A stretch of 64,000 nt of DNA from Prevotella sp. (GTDB taxonomy: Bacteria; Bacteroidota; Bacteroidia; Bacteroidales; Bacteroidaceae): NCBI GenBank assembly GCA_017458225.1, contig JAFTFX010000031.1:1-64000 (forward strand), written 5' to 3'. Positions 43,514-51,837 of the stretch are shown in pieces. A model generated the notes under the pieces. That model did not search any database. It was given only the letters and a program-made list of their open reading frames with translations, and had not been told where the DNA came from. How positions within the stretch are numbered: position 1 is the first letter of the stretch; every line of letters starts with the position of its first letter. Made by a program: the position numbers and the translations under genes.

Positions 43514-43602
43514 AACTTTTGCTTGTAAGCAAACGACCTTCTGCTTACAAGCAAAAGGCCATTCGGTTGTAAGCAAATGAACTTTTGCTTACAAGCAAAA
43601 AC
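43514..43602. repeat. Tandem ~23-bp near-palindromes TTTGCTTRYAAGCAAA
   Basis: Four units: CTTTTGCTTGTAAGCAAACG (43515-43534), TTCTGCTTACAAGCAAAAGG, TTCGGTTGTAAGCAAATG and CTTTTGCTTACAAGCAAAAA (43582-43601). The arms are TTTGCTT/AAGCAAA with a 2-nt centre that alternates GT, AC, GT, AC. Spacing is 21-23 bp. The rest of the 43410-43760 gap shows nothing I can identify. Confidence 0.9.
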
Positions 43603-43760
43603 CTGTTAGCAGCGATTTTCTGACTTTTCCTGATTTCACTAGACACTTTTTCTCTTTATTAACTGAGTCAGTAGACAGTTGTTATGTTGTCATACTGGTT
43701 TGATAGACACAAGCGAAAAAGCTGTGCCGTTTTTGTTGACGCTTCGGTCATGCTCGACCT

Positions 43761-44369
43761 ATGAATACGAGTAACGACGAAGTGATGGCTCTGCTGCGCC
43801 AGACTATCGAACAGGTATCGGGCATGACCGTTCATACGCCCAGCGACTACGAACAACTGAGCAGTCTGATTTTCAGTCAGCAGCATGCCACCATCAGCGC
43901 CTCAACGCTGAAACGGCTATGGGGCTATGCCGGACAGGACACACGCCCCCGTGTGTTTACGCTCGATGTGCTGGCCCGATTTGTCGGCTACAAGGATTTT
44001 AGTGCTTTTGAAAAGTCGGTTGGACAGGAGCAGCAACAGCAGAGTCAGCTGTTCCTCACTGATGCACTCACTGCCGACTTGCTGGCCATAGGCGACCGTC
44101 TGCTGTTGACGTGGCACCCCGACCGTCGTTGCGTGATAGAACATTTGGGCAGCGGGCATTTTCGCATTGTAGAGGCACAAAACACAAAGCTGTCTGTAGG
44201 CGACACTTTCGAATGCCACCTTTTCATTAATCACGAGCCGCTCTACATAGACCGGCTGATATATAACGGACTGCCCCCGATGAGCTATGTGGCCGGACGC
44301 ATAGACGGGGTGATGGCCCAAAGACTGCCTGCAACGGGCCGACGGGACGGAGACGGAAAAGCAATCTGA
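43761..44369 (+). CDS. Uncharacterised protein with a possible N-terminal DNA-binding module
   Basis: 202 residues, no signal peptide, no membrane segment. Residues ~45-90 (ISASTLKRLWGY, then PRVFTLDVLARFVGYKDFSAFEKS) follow a pattern that I have seen in many uncharacterised Bacteroidota proteins and that looks like a helix-turn-helix followed by a small helical repeat. A Gln-rich stretch (GQEQQQQSQ) separates it from a C-terminal part of about 100 residues with RLLLTWHPDRRCVIEHLGSGHFRIVEAQNTKLSVGDTFECHLF, probably beta-rich. I cannot assign a function; a regulator is one guess. It stands alone between ribBA and the aminotransferase. Confidence 0.7.
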   Translation: MNTSNDEVMALLRQTIEQVSGMTVHTPSDYEQLSSLIFSQQHATISASTLKRLWGYAGQDTRPRVFTLDVLARFVGYKDFSAFEKSVGQEQQQQSQLFLTDALTADLLAIGDRLLLTWHPDRRCVIEHLGSGHFRIVEAQNTKLSVGDTFECHLFINHEPLYIDRLIYNGLPPMSYVAGRIDGVMAQRLPATGRRDGDGKAI

Positions 44370-44434
44370 TGCCTTTTACGGTGAAAAAATATGAAAAATG
44401 TAGGCATTCGTATAGGAAAAACGAAATAAATGCT

Positions 44435-44443
44435 TACTTTTGC
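44435..44443 (+). promoter_or_regulatory. -7 element of the aminotransferase gene
   Basis: TACTTTTGC, 26 nt before the ATG at 44470. The earlier in-frame codons (44440 onward) overlap it, supporting the start at 44470. Confidence 0.55.
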
Positions 44444-44469
44444 ACGTTCATTTATACAAAACGCATATT

Positions 44470-45669
44470 ATGGCACAACTATCCAACCGTCTGCAGAGAC
44501 TGGCCCCTTCGGCAACACTGGCCATGTCGCAGAAAAGCTCAGAGATGAAGGCTCAGGGCATCGATGTGATTAACATGAGCGTCGGCGAACCCGACTTCAA
44601 CACCCCCGACCACATCAAGCAGGCTGCCAAGCTGGCTATCGACGAGAACTATTCGCGCTATTCGCCCGTGCCGGGCTATCCCGATTTGAGGCAGGCCATC
44701 GCCCGAAAGCTGGAACGCGAGAACCACTTGTCGTACACTCCAGCGGAAATTCTCGTTTCTAACGGTGCCAAGCAGAGTGTCTGCAATACCGTGATGGCAC
44801 TGGTGAACCCAAGCGAGGAAGTCATTATTCCCGCGCCCTACTGGGTAAGCTATCCGCAGATGGTGAAACTGGCTGGCGGCGAACCTGTCATTGTGGAGGC
44901 CACCTTCGAACAGAACTTCAAGATGACCCCTGAACAGTTGGAAGTCGCCATCACACCGAAGACGCGCATGATTATTCTCTGCTCGCCCAGCAATCCTACG
45001 GGCTCTGTTTATAATAAAGAGGAATTGCGCGCGCTCGCGAACGTTATATTAAAACATGAAGACCTCTTTGTGCTGGCCGATGAGATTTATGAGCACATTA
45101 ACTACGTGGGCCACCATGAGTCAATAGCCCAGTTCCCCGGCATGAAGGAACGCGCCATCATTGTCAACGGAGTGTCGAAGGCTTACGCCATGACAGGCTG
45201 GCGCATTGGCTATATTGCAGCGCCCGAATGGATTGTAAAGGGTTGTAACAAACTGCAGGGACAGTACACCAGCGGCCCTTGCTCAGTAAGTCAGAAGGCA
45301 GCCGAGTTTGCCTACACCCAGAGCCAGGAGTGCGTCGAGGAAATGCGCAAGGCCTTTGAGCGCCGCCGCAACCTCATTGTGGAACTGGCCAAGCAGATTC
45401 CGGGACTGGAAGTGAACGTGCCCGAGGGCGCCTTCTATCTGTTCCCCAAGTGCAGCAGTTTCTATGGCAGTACAACGCCTAAGGGCAATGCTGTCGCCAA
45501 CAGCACCGACCTGGCCATGTATCTGCTGGAAGAGGCCCATGTGGCCACGGTGGGCGGCGATGCCTTTGGCGATCCCGACTGCTTCCGCATGAGCTATGCC
45601 ACAAGCGACGACAACATCCGTGAGGCTATGCGGCGCATTGGCGTGGCACTCGAAAAACTGAAAAAATAA
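44470..45669 (+). CDS. aspC: Pyridoxal-phosphate aspartate/aromatic aminotransferase (class I)
   Basis: 399 residues from ATG 44470 (MAQLSNRLQRLAPSATLAM), where class I aminotransferases of the AAT-1b type usually start. Visible: INMSVGEPDFNTPDH, LVSNGAKQSVCN (PLP phosphate site), PAPYWVSYPQM, LCSPSNPTGSVY, VLADEIYEHINY, and the PLP lysine in NGVSKAYAMTGWRIGY near residue 238. FRMSYATSDDNI near the C-terminus carries the carboxylate-binding Arg. It most likely transaminates aspartate/glutamate, but substrate choice in this subgroup is broad (prephenate, aromatic). Confidence 0.9.
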   Translation: MAQLSNRLQRLAPSATLAMSQKSSEMKAQGIDVINMSVGEPDFNTPDHIKQAAKLAIDENYSRYSPVPGYPDLRQAIARKLERENHLSYTPAEILVSNGAKQSVCNTVMALVNPSEEVIIPAPYWVSYPQMVKLAGGEPVIVEATFEQNFKMTPEQLEVAITPKTRMIILCSPSNPTGSVYNKEELRALANVILKHEDLFVLADEIYEHINYVGHHESIAQFPGMKERAIIVNGVSKAYAMTGWRIGYIAAPEWIVKGCNKLQGQYTSGPCSVSQKAAEFAYTQSQECVEEMRKAFERRRNLIVELAKQIPGLEVNVPEGAFYLFPKCSSFYGSTTPKGNAVANSTDLAMYLLEEAHVATVGGDAFGDPDCFRMSYATSDDNIREAMRRIGVALEKLKK

Positions 45670-45723
45670 GAGAAAAGGTACGTTAAAAGTGGTTAATTGA
45701 TACGGAAGTCCACATTAATTTAC

Positions 45724-45732
45724 TATCTTTGC
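45724..45732 (+). promoter_or_regulatory. -7 element of the exbB-tonB operon
   Basis: TATCTTTGC, ~120 nt before exbB, with a TTG at 45697-45699 that is rather far (24 nt). The long AT-rich leader has no start-like element besides the exbB ATG. Confidence 0.5.
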
Positions 45733-45852
45733 GCGTGATTCTGCCAAGTTGGACACTCAATGTGGCCCAATTTGTCGGCAGATAGCCTTAAATTGGAAGA
45801 ACTTTATCAAATTATATTTCTTAATAACCAAAAACAAAAAATTAAATCAATT

Positions 45853-46680
45853 ATGGCAACAACAACAAAGGCTGCAGCCCCAGCTAAAAAAACGGGCTTC
45901 ACTGGAATGAAGGAAGCATGGATTATCCTCGCCGTCTGCTGCGCAGCAGGTTACAGTGTGTGGTATTTCGTGATGGGTAACCCCGACAACTTCGTAGGCG
46001 GCGACCGCAGCGGTCACCCCGCAAACCTGCTTGGTACTGTGTATAAAGGCGGTTTCGTGGTAGGTCTGATCCTCACCCTTCTGTTCACCGTTATCTGCCT
46101 TGGCTTCGAGCGTTTCCTGGCCATCAAGAATGCTTCTGGTAAGATGAACCTGGCTAAGTTCACCGCTCAGGTGAAGAGCGCCATCAAGGCTCAGAAGTTT
46201 GACGAGGCTCGTGCTCTGTGCGACAAGATGCAGGGTTCGGTTGCCAACGTGGTGCTGGCTTCTATCAATATGTATCAGACCGTTGAGACCGACGACACAC
46301 TGAAGAAGGCTGCTAAGATTGCCAAGATTCAGCAGGCTCACGAAGAGGCCATCCAGTTGGAGATGCCTACGCTGCAGATGAATATGCCTATGGTTGCAAC
46401 CATCGTTTCTCTGGGTACCCTGACCGCTCTGTTCGGTACTGTGCTCGGTATGATCGGATCGTTCCAGGCTCTGTCTGCTGGTGGCGGTGCTGACTCAATG
46501 GCTCTGTCTGCAGGTATTTCTGAGGCCCTTGTGAACACGGCTTCTGGTATTTTGACCTCTTGGGTTGCTACCGTTGTTTATAACTTCTTCTCTAACAAGA
46601 TCGATAAGCTGACTTACGCTCTCGATGAGATTGGCTTCACCATCGCAGCCACCTACGATTCTAACCACAACGAGGCTTAA
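45853..46680 (+). CDS. exbB: ExbB/TolQ-type proton channel
   Basis: 275 residues from ATG 45853; the longer frame covers the leader. Membrane segments: AWIILAVCCAAGYSVWYFVMG (with an unusual N-terminal extra helix), FVVGLILTLLFTVICLGFERFLAI, MVATIVSLGTLTALFGTVLGMIGSFQAL and LVNTASGILTSWVATVVYNFF. The last two carry the MotA/TolQ/ExbB signature (GTVLGMIGSF and ISEALVNTASG). With ExbD it uses proton flow to energise TonB. First gene of an exbB-exbD-exbD-tonB set. Confidence 0.93.
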   Translation: MATTTKAAAPAKKTGFTGMKEAWIILAVCCAAGYSVWYFVMGNPDNFVGGDRSGHPANLLGTVYKGGFVVGLILTLLFTVICLGFERFLAIKNASGKMNLAKFTAQVKSAIKAQKFDEARALCDKMQGSVANVVLASINMYQTVETDDTLKKAAKIAKIQQAHEEAIQLEMPTLQMNMPMVATIVSLGTLTALFGTVLGMIGSFQALSAGGGADSMALSAGISEALVNTASGILTSWVATVVYNFFSNKIDKLTYALDEIGFTIAATYDSNHNEA

Positions 46681-46721
46681 TCGTTTTACCTTTATTAATT
46701 AATTGCTTAAAGAGTTAATCA

Positions 46722-47342
46722 ATGGGTAAAATTCAAATTAAGAAGAAAGACATCTGGATCGACATGACGCCTATGTCGGACGTGATGACGCTGCTTCTGT
46801 GCTTCTTCATGTTGACTTCAACATTCTTGACGCCGGAACCAGTATCTGTCAACACGCCTTCATCAGTGTCGCAGGTCAAGGTGCCCGAAAATGATGTGCT
46901 CAACATTCTGGTATCACCAGAGGGCAACATCTATGTGGGCTCTGAGAACCGCAACACGATGAACGACATGCTCGATGAGGTGACCGGCAAGTTTGGCATA
47001 AGCCTGACTGGCGCTCAGCTCAAGAACTTCAAGGAGGATCCCATGATCGGTGCCCCCCTGAGCGTTCTGCCTTCCTATCTCAGCCTCGAAAAGGAGAAGA
47101 TGGGTGAGGAGATCCAGAAGTTGAGCATCCCCCTCGATAGTATCGACGGCGGAATGAGTGAGTTCCAGGAATGGGTGAAGGCAGCTCGTAACTCCAACCC
47201 CGACCTTCGTCTGGCCATTAAGTGCGATGCTACCACATCGTATGCCGTGGTGAAGAAGATGATGTCGGAACTTCAGGATATGAACGAGAACCGCTATCAG
47301 CTCATCACTAATCTTGACACCAAAAAGTTAGCGGAGGAATAA
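46722..47342 (+). CDS. exbD: ExbD/TolR-type protein, first copy
   Basis: 206 residues. One N-terminal membrane helix (MTPMSDVMTLLLCFFMLTSTFL, about 11-32) with the proton-carrying Asp in PMSDV; the rest is periplasmic. The ~170-residue periplasmic part is longer than E. coli ExbD (141 total). Near the end, DATTSYAVVKKMMSELQDMNENRYQLITN matches the ExbD/TolR C-terminal pattern. It is followed by a second ExbD after 3 nt. Confidence 0.93.
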   Translation: MGKIQIKKKDIWIDMTPMSDVMTLLLCFFMLTSTFLTPEPVSVNTPSSVSQVKVPENDVLNILVSPEGNIYVGSENRNTMNDMLDEVTGKFGISLTGAQLKNFKEDPMIGAPLSVLPSYLSLEKEKMGEEIQKLSIPLDSIDGGMSEFQEWVKAARNSNPDLRLAIKCDATTSYAVVKKMMSELQDMNENRYQLITNLDTKKLAEE

Positions 47343-47345
47343 AGT

Positions 47346-48029
47346 ATGGCAAAAAAAGGTGGTTCTAAGCAGAAAAAAATGGATACCCGCGTGAACTTCA
47401 CGCCAATGGTAGACATGATGATGCTTCTGATTACGTTCTTCATGCTCTGTACCACGCTGAGCAAGCCGCAGGCAATGCAGCTGACGATGCCGAGTAATGA
47501 TGAGAATATGACCAAGGAAGACAAGTCGGTGACGAAGGCTTCGTACACTATCACGCTGTTCCTTGGTGGTGAAGATAAGATTTACTATGTTGAAGGTCTG
47601 CCCGACTACGAAAACCCCGAATGCATCAAGGAGACCACTTGGGGCAAGGAGGGCGTTCGCAAACTGCTCATTGAGCATATCACCGAGGACGGCTTCTCGC
47701 CTGTGGCACGTGTCATGATGGCGAAGAAGAAGCTGGACGAGAAGAGAGCTCAGCTGGGTGACAAAATGACGACCGAGGCTTACGAGAAAGAACTCTCTGA
47801 CATCCGTAATGGTAAGGCAGAGGAGTTCCTGGCCGAATTTGGCGATCAGGGTATGCAGACGCTGACCGTGATCATCAAGCCGATGGACGTTTCGACCTAT
47901 AACAACATGGTTCAGGCCCTTGACGAGATGCTGATTTGCAGTATTGGTAAGTATGTGATTGATAAGGTCAATGAGGACGATGAGAAGCTTCTCGAACTCA
48001 AAGGCATAAAGTATACTAACGAGAAATAA
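47346..48029 (+). CDS. exbD: ExbD/TolR-type protein, second copy
   Basis: 227 residues. Lys-rich start (KKGGSKQKKMDTRVNF), then the membrane helix with Asp in TPMVDMMMLLITFFMLCTTL. The periplasmic part (~185 residues) is highly charged and contains TVIIKPMDVSTYNNMVQALDEMLICSIGKYVIDKV. Only distantly similar to the first copy, so the two may form a heteromeric ExbD dimer with ExbB. Two different exbD genes in a row are common in Bacteroidota. 17 nt from tonB. Confidence 0.92.
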   Translation: MAKKGGSKQKKMDTRVNFTPMVDMMMLLITFFMLCTTLSKPQAMQLTMPSNDENMTKEDKSVTKASYTITLFLGGEDKIYYVEGLPDYENPECIKETTWGKEGVRKLLIEHITEDGFSPVARVMMAKKKLDEKRAQLGDKMTTEAYEKELSDIRNGKAEEFLAEFGDQGMQTLTVIIKPMDVSTYNNMVQALDEMLICSIGKYVIDKVNEDDEKLLELKGIKYTNEK

Positions 48030-48046
48030 AAGAAAGGTATAGAACT

Positions 48047-48880
48047 ATGTCAAGAATTGATCTTATAGATAATGGATGGGTTGACCTCGTATTTGAGGGC
48101 AAAAACCAGACCTACGGTGCTTATCAGCTGCGCCAGGAAACAGGTAAGCGCAACTTCTACTCCCTGCTCATCATGGCTGGTATCGGCCTCGCCATTGCCA
48201 TTACGGTGGCTGTGGTCGGTGTCGTGCAGAATGCCATGAAGAGCGACGTGGCCATTGAGACCGACGTCGAGCTCTCTAAGCTGGCTCAGAAGAAGGAAGC
48301 CAAGGTGGAGCGCAAAGAGCCTGTCAAGGTTGAAGTTGAGCAGAAAGTTGTAGAGAAGGTGAAGAGCTCAGTGAAGTTCACAGCACCTGAGATTAAGAAG
48401 GACGACGAGGTGAAGCCTGAGGACGAAATCAAGTCGCAGGACGACCTCGCCAAGACGAACACTGCCATCGGTACTTTCGATGTGAAAGGTAACGACGAGG
48501 CTGAAGGCGAAGTGCTGAAGGCCAAGGAGGTTATCGCCGACGAAAAGCCGAAGGAGGAAGAAACCAAGGTCTTCGACGTGGTAGAGCAGATGCCTGAGTT
48601 CCCCGGTGGACAGGCTGCCCTGCTGAAGTGGATCAGCGATCATATCCGCTATCCGGCCGTTGCCGAGGAGAATGGTATCCAGGGTCGCGTGGTATGTACC
48701 TTCGTGGTGGAGCGCGATGGCTCGGTGACCGACGTGCAGGTAGCACGTTCTATCGACCCCTCACTGGATAAGGAGGCTGTGCGCGTGCTGAAGCAGATGC
48801 CTCGCTGGAATCCTGGTAAGCAGAACGGTTCGTCTGTACGTGTGAAGTACACCGTACCTGTAACCTTCAGACTACAATAA
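48047..48880 (+). CDS. tonB: Energy transducer TonB
   Basis: 277 residues. The N-terminal cytoplasmic part is GWVDLVFEGKNQTYGAYQLRQ, as in many Bacteroidota TonB proteins. One membrane helix (LLIMAGIGLAIAITVAVVGVV) follows. The periplasmic linker is Lys/Glu/Val-rich rather than proline-rich (PVKVEVEQKVVEKVKSS, KKDDEVKPEDEIKSQDD). The C-terminal TonB domain (about 190-277) has FPGGQAALLKWISDHIRYP, GIQGRVVCTFVVERDGSVTDVQVARSID and a final VPVTFRLQ. It would drive TonB-dependent receptors such as the Oar-type one upstream. Confidence 0.94.
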   Translation: MSRIDLIDNGWVDLVFEGKNQTYGAYQLRQETGKRNFYSLLIMAGIGLAIAITVAVVGVVQNAMKSDVAIETDVELSKLAQKKEAKVERKEPVKVEVEQKVVEKVKSSVKFTAPEIKKDDEVKPEDEIKSQDDLAKTNTAIGTFDVKGNDEAEGEVLKAKEVIADEKPKEEETKVFDVVEQMPEFPGGQAALLKWISDHIRYPAVAEENGIQGRVVCTFVVERDGSVTDVQVARSIDPSLDKEAVRVLKQMPRWNPGKQNGSSVRVKYTVPVTFRLQ

Positions 48881-48890
48881 AATTAAAAGT

Positions 48891-49871
48891 ATGAACAGAA
48901 CTCGATTCAACAAGATCGTTGGATTATCACTCTTTTTAGGCTTGTTCCTCGCTTGTGGGAACAAGCCTAAAACTGATTTAGGCTATGATTACGAGGCTGC
49001 AGCATCGTTCTTTGCAGCCGACGAGAGTTTCCATCCCATTCTCGATGAGGAATTGGAAGTTTTTACCCGGGTGTTCAATCGCAATGCGGTTCATCAGGAC
49101 ACGCTGAAAGCACTCTACACCAGTGAGCAGGAGGCTATTGAGATGCTCATGAAGAACGAGACGTGGCTGGCTTTCACCACCCGTTCGCTCACCGAGAAGG
49201 AACTGAGCAACCTCAAGGCACGTTCGTTTGCACCGCGCATCATGCCCATCGGCTACGACGGACTGGCTATCATCGTCAATAATGTCAATACCGACACCTG
49301 CATTACGGTGAAGGACATTGCACGCATTCTGAAGGGTGAGGTGACCTCTTGGAGCGATATCTATCCGAAGTCGAAACTCGGTAAGATTGAGGTGGTGTTC
49401 GACAATCCGCGTTCCAGTGCCGTGCGCTATTGTGTCGACTCCATCCTTGGCGGACAGCCCATCAACAGCGACATGCAGGAGAATATCGGTGCCATGCTGA
49501 AGAGTGCCGAGGTGGTAGACTACGTGGAGCGCACGCCGAATGCCTTTGGCATCATCGGGTCTAACTGGCTGAACGACCAGCGCGACACGACCAATGTCAC
49601 ATTCAAGAAGAACATAACGGTGATGAAGGTGTCGAGGCTCGACTCTGCTACAGTGCAGAACAGCCGCCGCCCTTATCAGTACTATATATATAATGGCAGC
49701 TACCCGTTGGTGCGCACCATCTATGCCATCATCAATGAGCCGCGAACAGGTCAGCCCACGGGCTTTGCCAACTTCTGCCGACTGCCTCAGGGACAGCGCG
49801 TCATCTTCAACGCAGGCCTGTTGCCCATCATGCGCGACCTGAACGTCCGACAGGTAAATGTTGTTAAATAA
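48891..49871 (+). CDS. PstS-like phosphate-binding lipoprotein
   Basis: 326 residues. A lipoprotein signal (IVGLSLFLGLFLACGNKP, Cys near residue 22) is followed by a PBP-like fold. Visible: EEAIEMLMKNETWLAFTTRSLTEKE, then YDGLAIIVNNVNTDTCITVKDIARILKGEVTSW, the latter typical of PstS-like proteins; NPRSSAVRYCVDSILGG is the likely ligand loop. The end has TIYAIINEPRTGQPTGFANF. No pst permease genes are near; it is 10 nt from tonB and followed by a TPR protein. A role linked to the TonB complex is inference from position only. Confidence 0.85.
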   Translation: MNRTRFNKIVGLSLFLGLFLACGNKPKTDLGYDYEAAASFFAADESFHPILDEELEVFTRVFNRNAVHQDTLKALYTSEQEAIEMLMKNETWLAFTTRSLTEKELSNLKARSFAPRIMPIGYDGLAIIVNNVNTDTCITVKDIARILKGEVTSWSDIYPKSKLGKIEVVFDNPRSSAVRYCVDSILGGQPINSDMQENIGAMLKSAEVVDYVERTPNAFGIIGSNWLNDQRDTTNVTFKKNITVMKVSRLDSATVQNSRRPYQYYIYNGSYPLVRTIYAIINEPRTGQPTGFANFCRLPQGQRVIFNAGLLPIMRDLNVRQVNVVK

Positions 49872-50010
49872 TGGCTTGAAAACATACTATTCAGTAGCTT
49901 TTCTTGTTAATGTTATTAAACATCGATTAACTTCGAGCACGCTAAATCGTCAGAAAAATAAGGGATATAATCCAGGAGAGTAAATAAACAATTAATCAAA
50001 TAAATTGATT

Positions 50011-51429
50011 ATGAAAACATTAAAATATCTATTCATTGGCGCACTGTCGCTCAGCTTCAGTGCCCCGGCTATGGCTCAGGATGAGTCGCCCGTAGAGACT
50101 GTGAAGGCTCTGATCAAGAGCAATACGCCCGACGCAGAGAAGCAGATTAAGTCTATCTACAAGAAGAACAAGAAGAATGGTGAAGTCATTGTGGGTATTG
50201 CCCGCGCCTACTATGAGGCTAAGGATACGGCGAATGCCCATCTCTATGCTGACTATGCCACGAAGTTGAACTACGGTCCTGCCTATATCGTGCTGGGCGA
50301 TATTGCAGCCCTCTCTGACGATGGTGGTGCTGCTGCCCGTATGTACGACCAGGCCATCTATTTCGACCCAAAGAACCCCGATGCTTACTATAAGTATGCC
50401 AGCGTTTACCGCAAGGTGAGCCCGAAGGTGGCTGCCGATAAGCTGGAGGATCTGCGCGTGCAGCGTCCTGACCTGCCCGTGGATGCTTTGAAGGGTCGTA
50501 TCCTTTACCTGGCCAATGAGTTCGACAGCGCTATCGAGGCTTTCAAGAAGGCCGATCTCTCCAAGATGGAAGAGCGCGATGTGCGCAGTTTCGCCATGGC
50601 TTACTATCTTACAGGTAAGCACCAGCCTTCGCTGGAGGTAGCCGAGTTCGCCCTGCAGAAGTCTCCCCGTGATGCAGGCTTCAACCGCTTAGCTTTCTTC
50701 ACCAATACCGACCTGAAGAACTTCGAAAAGGCTCTGGAGTATGCCGATCGCCTGTTCAACAAGAGCGACTCTGCCAAGTTCACCTACTTCGACTACTCTT
50801 ACTATGGCAACGCCCTGAATGGTGCCAAGAAGCACGACGAGGCTATCGCCGCTTATAAGAAGGCTCTGGAGCAGGAGTTCGACTCTAACGACAAGCGTGC
50901 CGGTGTCATCAAGCAGCTGGCCGATGCCTATAAGGGTGTTGACGACTATGCAAATGCCGTCAACTACTACGATCAGTTCTTGAAGGAAGTGTCGCACGCC
51001 ACGCTGACCGACTATGCCGACCTGGGCCGTCTCTATGTTCAGTATGCTGGCACACTGGAGGGTGATGCTAAGATGGAGAAACTGCAGAAGGCCGATCAAA
51101 TCTATGCTGACCTGGCTGCCAAGAATGCCGATGCCAAGGAATACTCGCTGTTCTGGCGTGCTCGTGTAGGCACCATGATGGATCCGGAGGCTGCTCAGGG
51201 ACTGGCCCAGCCGTTCTACGAGGAACTGTTCAACATCATTGCCGAGAAAGCTGAGAAAGACAAGTCAGATGTTGCCCGTATGAAGGAGAGCGGCAACTTC
51301 CTGATGGTCTACTATCTGAAGATAAAGGACGATACCGCTAAGTCTGGTGAGTTCGCTCAGAAAGTGATTGAGATCGATCCTGAGAACGAGACAGCCAAAC
51401 AAATTATGGAACTGTTCAAGAAGGACTAA
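50011..51429 (+). CDS. Secreted tetratricopeptide repeat protein
   Basis: 472 residues from ATG 50011 (a TTG at 50005 is less likely). A signal peptide (LFIGALSLSFSAPAMAQ) leads into about ten TPR-like helical hairpins, e.g. AARMYDQAIYFDPKNPDAYYKYASVYRKV, FDSAIEAFKKADLSKM, DEAIAAYKKALEQEF, DYANAVNYYDQFLKEV and GEFAQKVIEIDPENETAKQIM. Periplasmic protein-protein interaction is expected. Its place after exbBDD-tonB-pstS-like, with a 140-nt gap and a terminator behind it, is conserved in Bacteroidales as far as I recall. Confidence 0.88.
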   Translation: MKTLKYLFIGALSLSFSAPAMAQDESPVETVKALIKSNTPDAEKQIKSIYKKNKKNGEVIVGIARAYYEAKDTANAHLYADYATKLNYGPAYIVLGDIAALSDDGGAAARMYDQAIYFDPKNPDAYYKYASVYRKVSPKVAADKLEDLRVQRPDLPVDALKGRILYLANEFDSAIEAFKKADLSKMEERDVRSFAMAYYLTGKHQPSLEVAEFALQKSPRDAGFNRLAFFTNTDLKNFEKALEYADRLFNKSDSAKFTYFDYSYYGNALNGAKKHDEAIAAYKKALEQEFDSNDKRAGVIKQLADAYKGVDDYANAVNYYDQFLKEVSHATLTDYADLGRLYVQYAGTLEGDAKMEKLQKADQIYADLAAKNADAKEYSLFWRARVGTMMDPEAAQGLAQPFYEELFNIIAEKAEKDKSDVARMKESGNFLMVYYLKIKDDTAKSGEFAQKVIEIDPENETAKQIMELFKKD

Positions 51430-51441
51430 ATAAAAAAGAAA

Positions 51442-51467
51442 GGAGGCGCTCTGTTAAGAGTGCCTCC
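51442..51467 (+). terminator. Terminator after the TPR gene
   Basis: GGAGGCGCTC (51442-51451) pairs with GAGTGCCTCC (51458-51467) with one G-T pair and a TGTTAA loop, followed by a T-rich stretch (TTCATTTTG). Preceded by A-rich sequence, so it could also serve the convergent ferredoxin gene. Confidence 0.8.
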
Positions 51468-51503
51468 TTCATTTTGATTTGGTTTATGAAGCTAATGTTA
51501 GGA

Positions 51504-51671
51504 TTAGCCTAAGCTGATGGCCTCAGAAGGACAAACGCTTGCGCATGTGCCACACTCGGTGCACAGATCAGCGTTGATTGAATACTTCTCACCTTCAGAA
51601 ATTGCCTCTACGGGGCACTCACCTGCGCATGTTCCACATGCAATGCAGTCATCACCAATTACGTATGCCAT
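51504..51671 (-). CDS. 2[4Fe-4S] ferredoxin, small
   Basis: 55 residues: starts MAYVIGDDCIACGTCAGECP and ends CTECGTCASVCPSEAISLG. Two CxxCxxCxxxCP motifs bind two 4Fe-4S clusters, the clostridial-type ferredoxin layout. It is a low-potential electron carrier in the cytoplasm. It stands alone with its own promoter at 51716-51724. Identified by translating the minus strand; it is short but the cysteine pattern is unambiguous. Confidence 0.95.
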   Translation of the reverse strand: MAYVIGDDCIACGTCAGECPVEAISEGEKYSINADLCTECGTCASVCPSEAISLG

Positions 51672-51715
51672 AATGTTTTTTGAATTTTGATTAGTTAATA
51701 CTTAATTTTGATGAT

Positions 51716-51724
51716 GCAAAAGTA
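51716..51724 (-). promoter_or_regulatory. -7 element of the ferredoxin gene
   Basis: TACTTTTGC on the minus strand, 44 nt before the ATG at 51671. Confidence 0.55.
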
Positions 51725-51837
51725 ATAACTTTTTCCTAATCATACCAATATTTTGGTATTTATTTTTGCAATTTATACGCCGTCGAAATAGAATGTGATA
51801 TAATAACTTTCCCTTTTCTTCGTTATTAAATATACTG

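Noticed and set aside
43514-43602. CRISPR-like or terminator series
   Set aside because: No spacers of normal length; each unit is a palindrome with a 2-nt centre and no T run, unlike rho-independent terminators.
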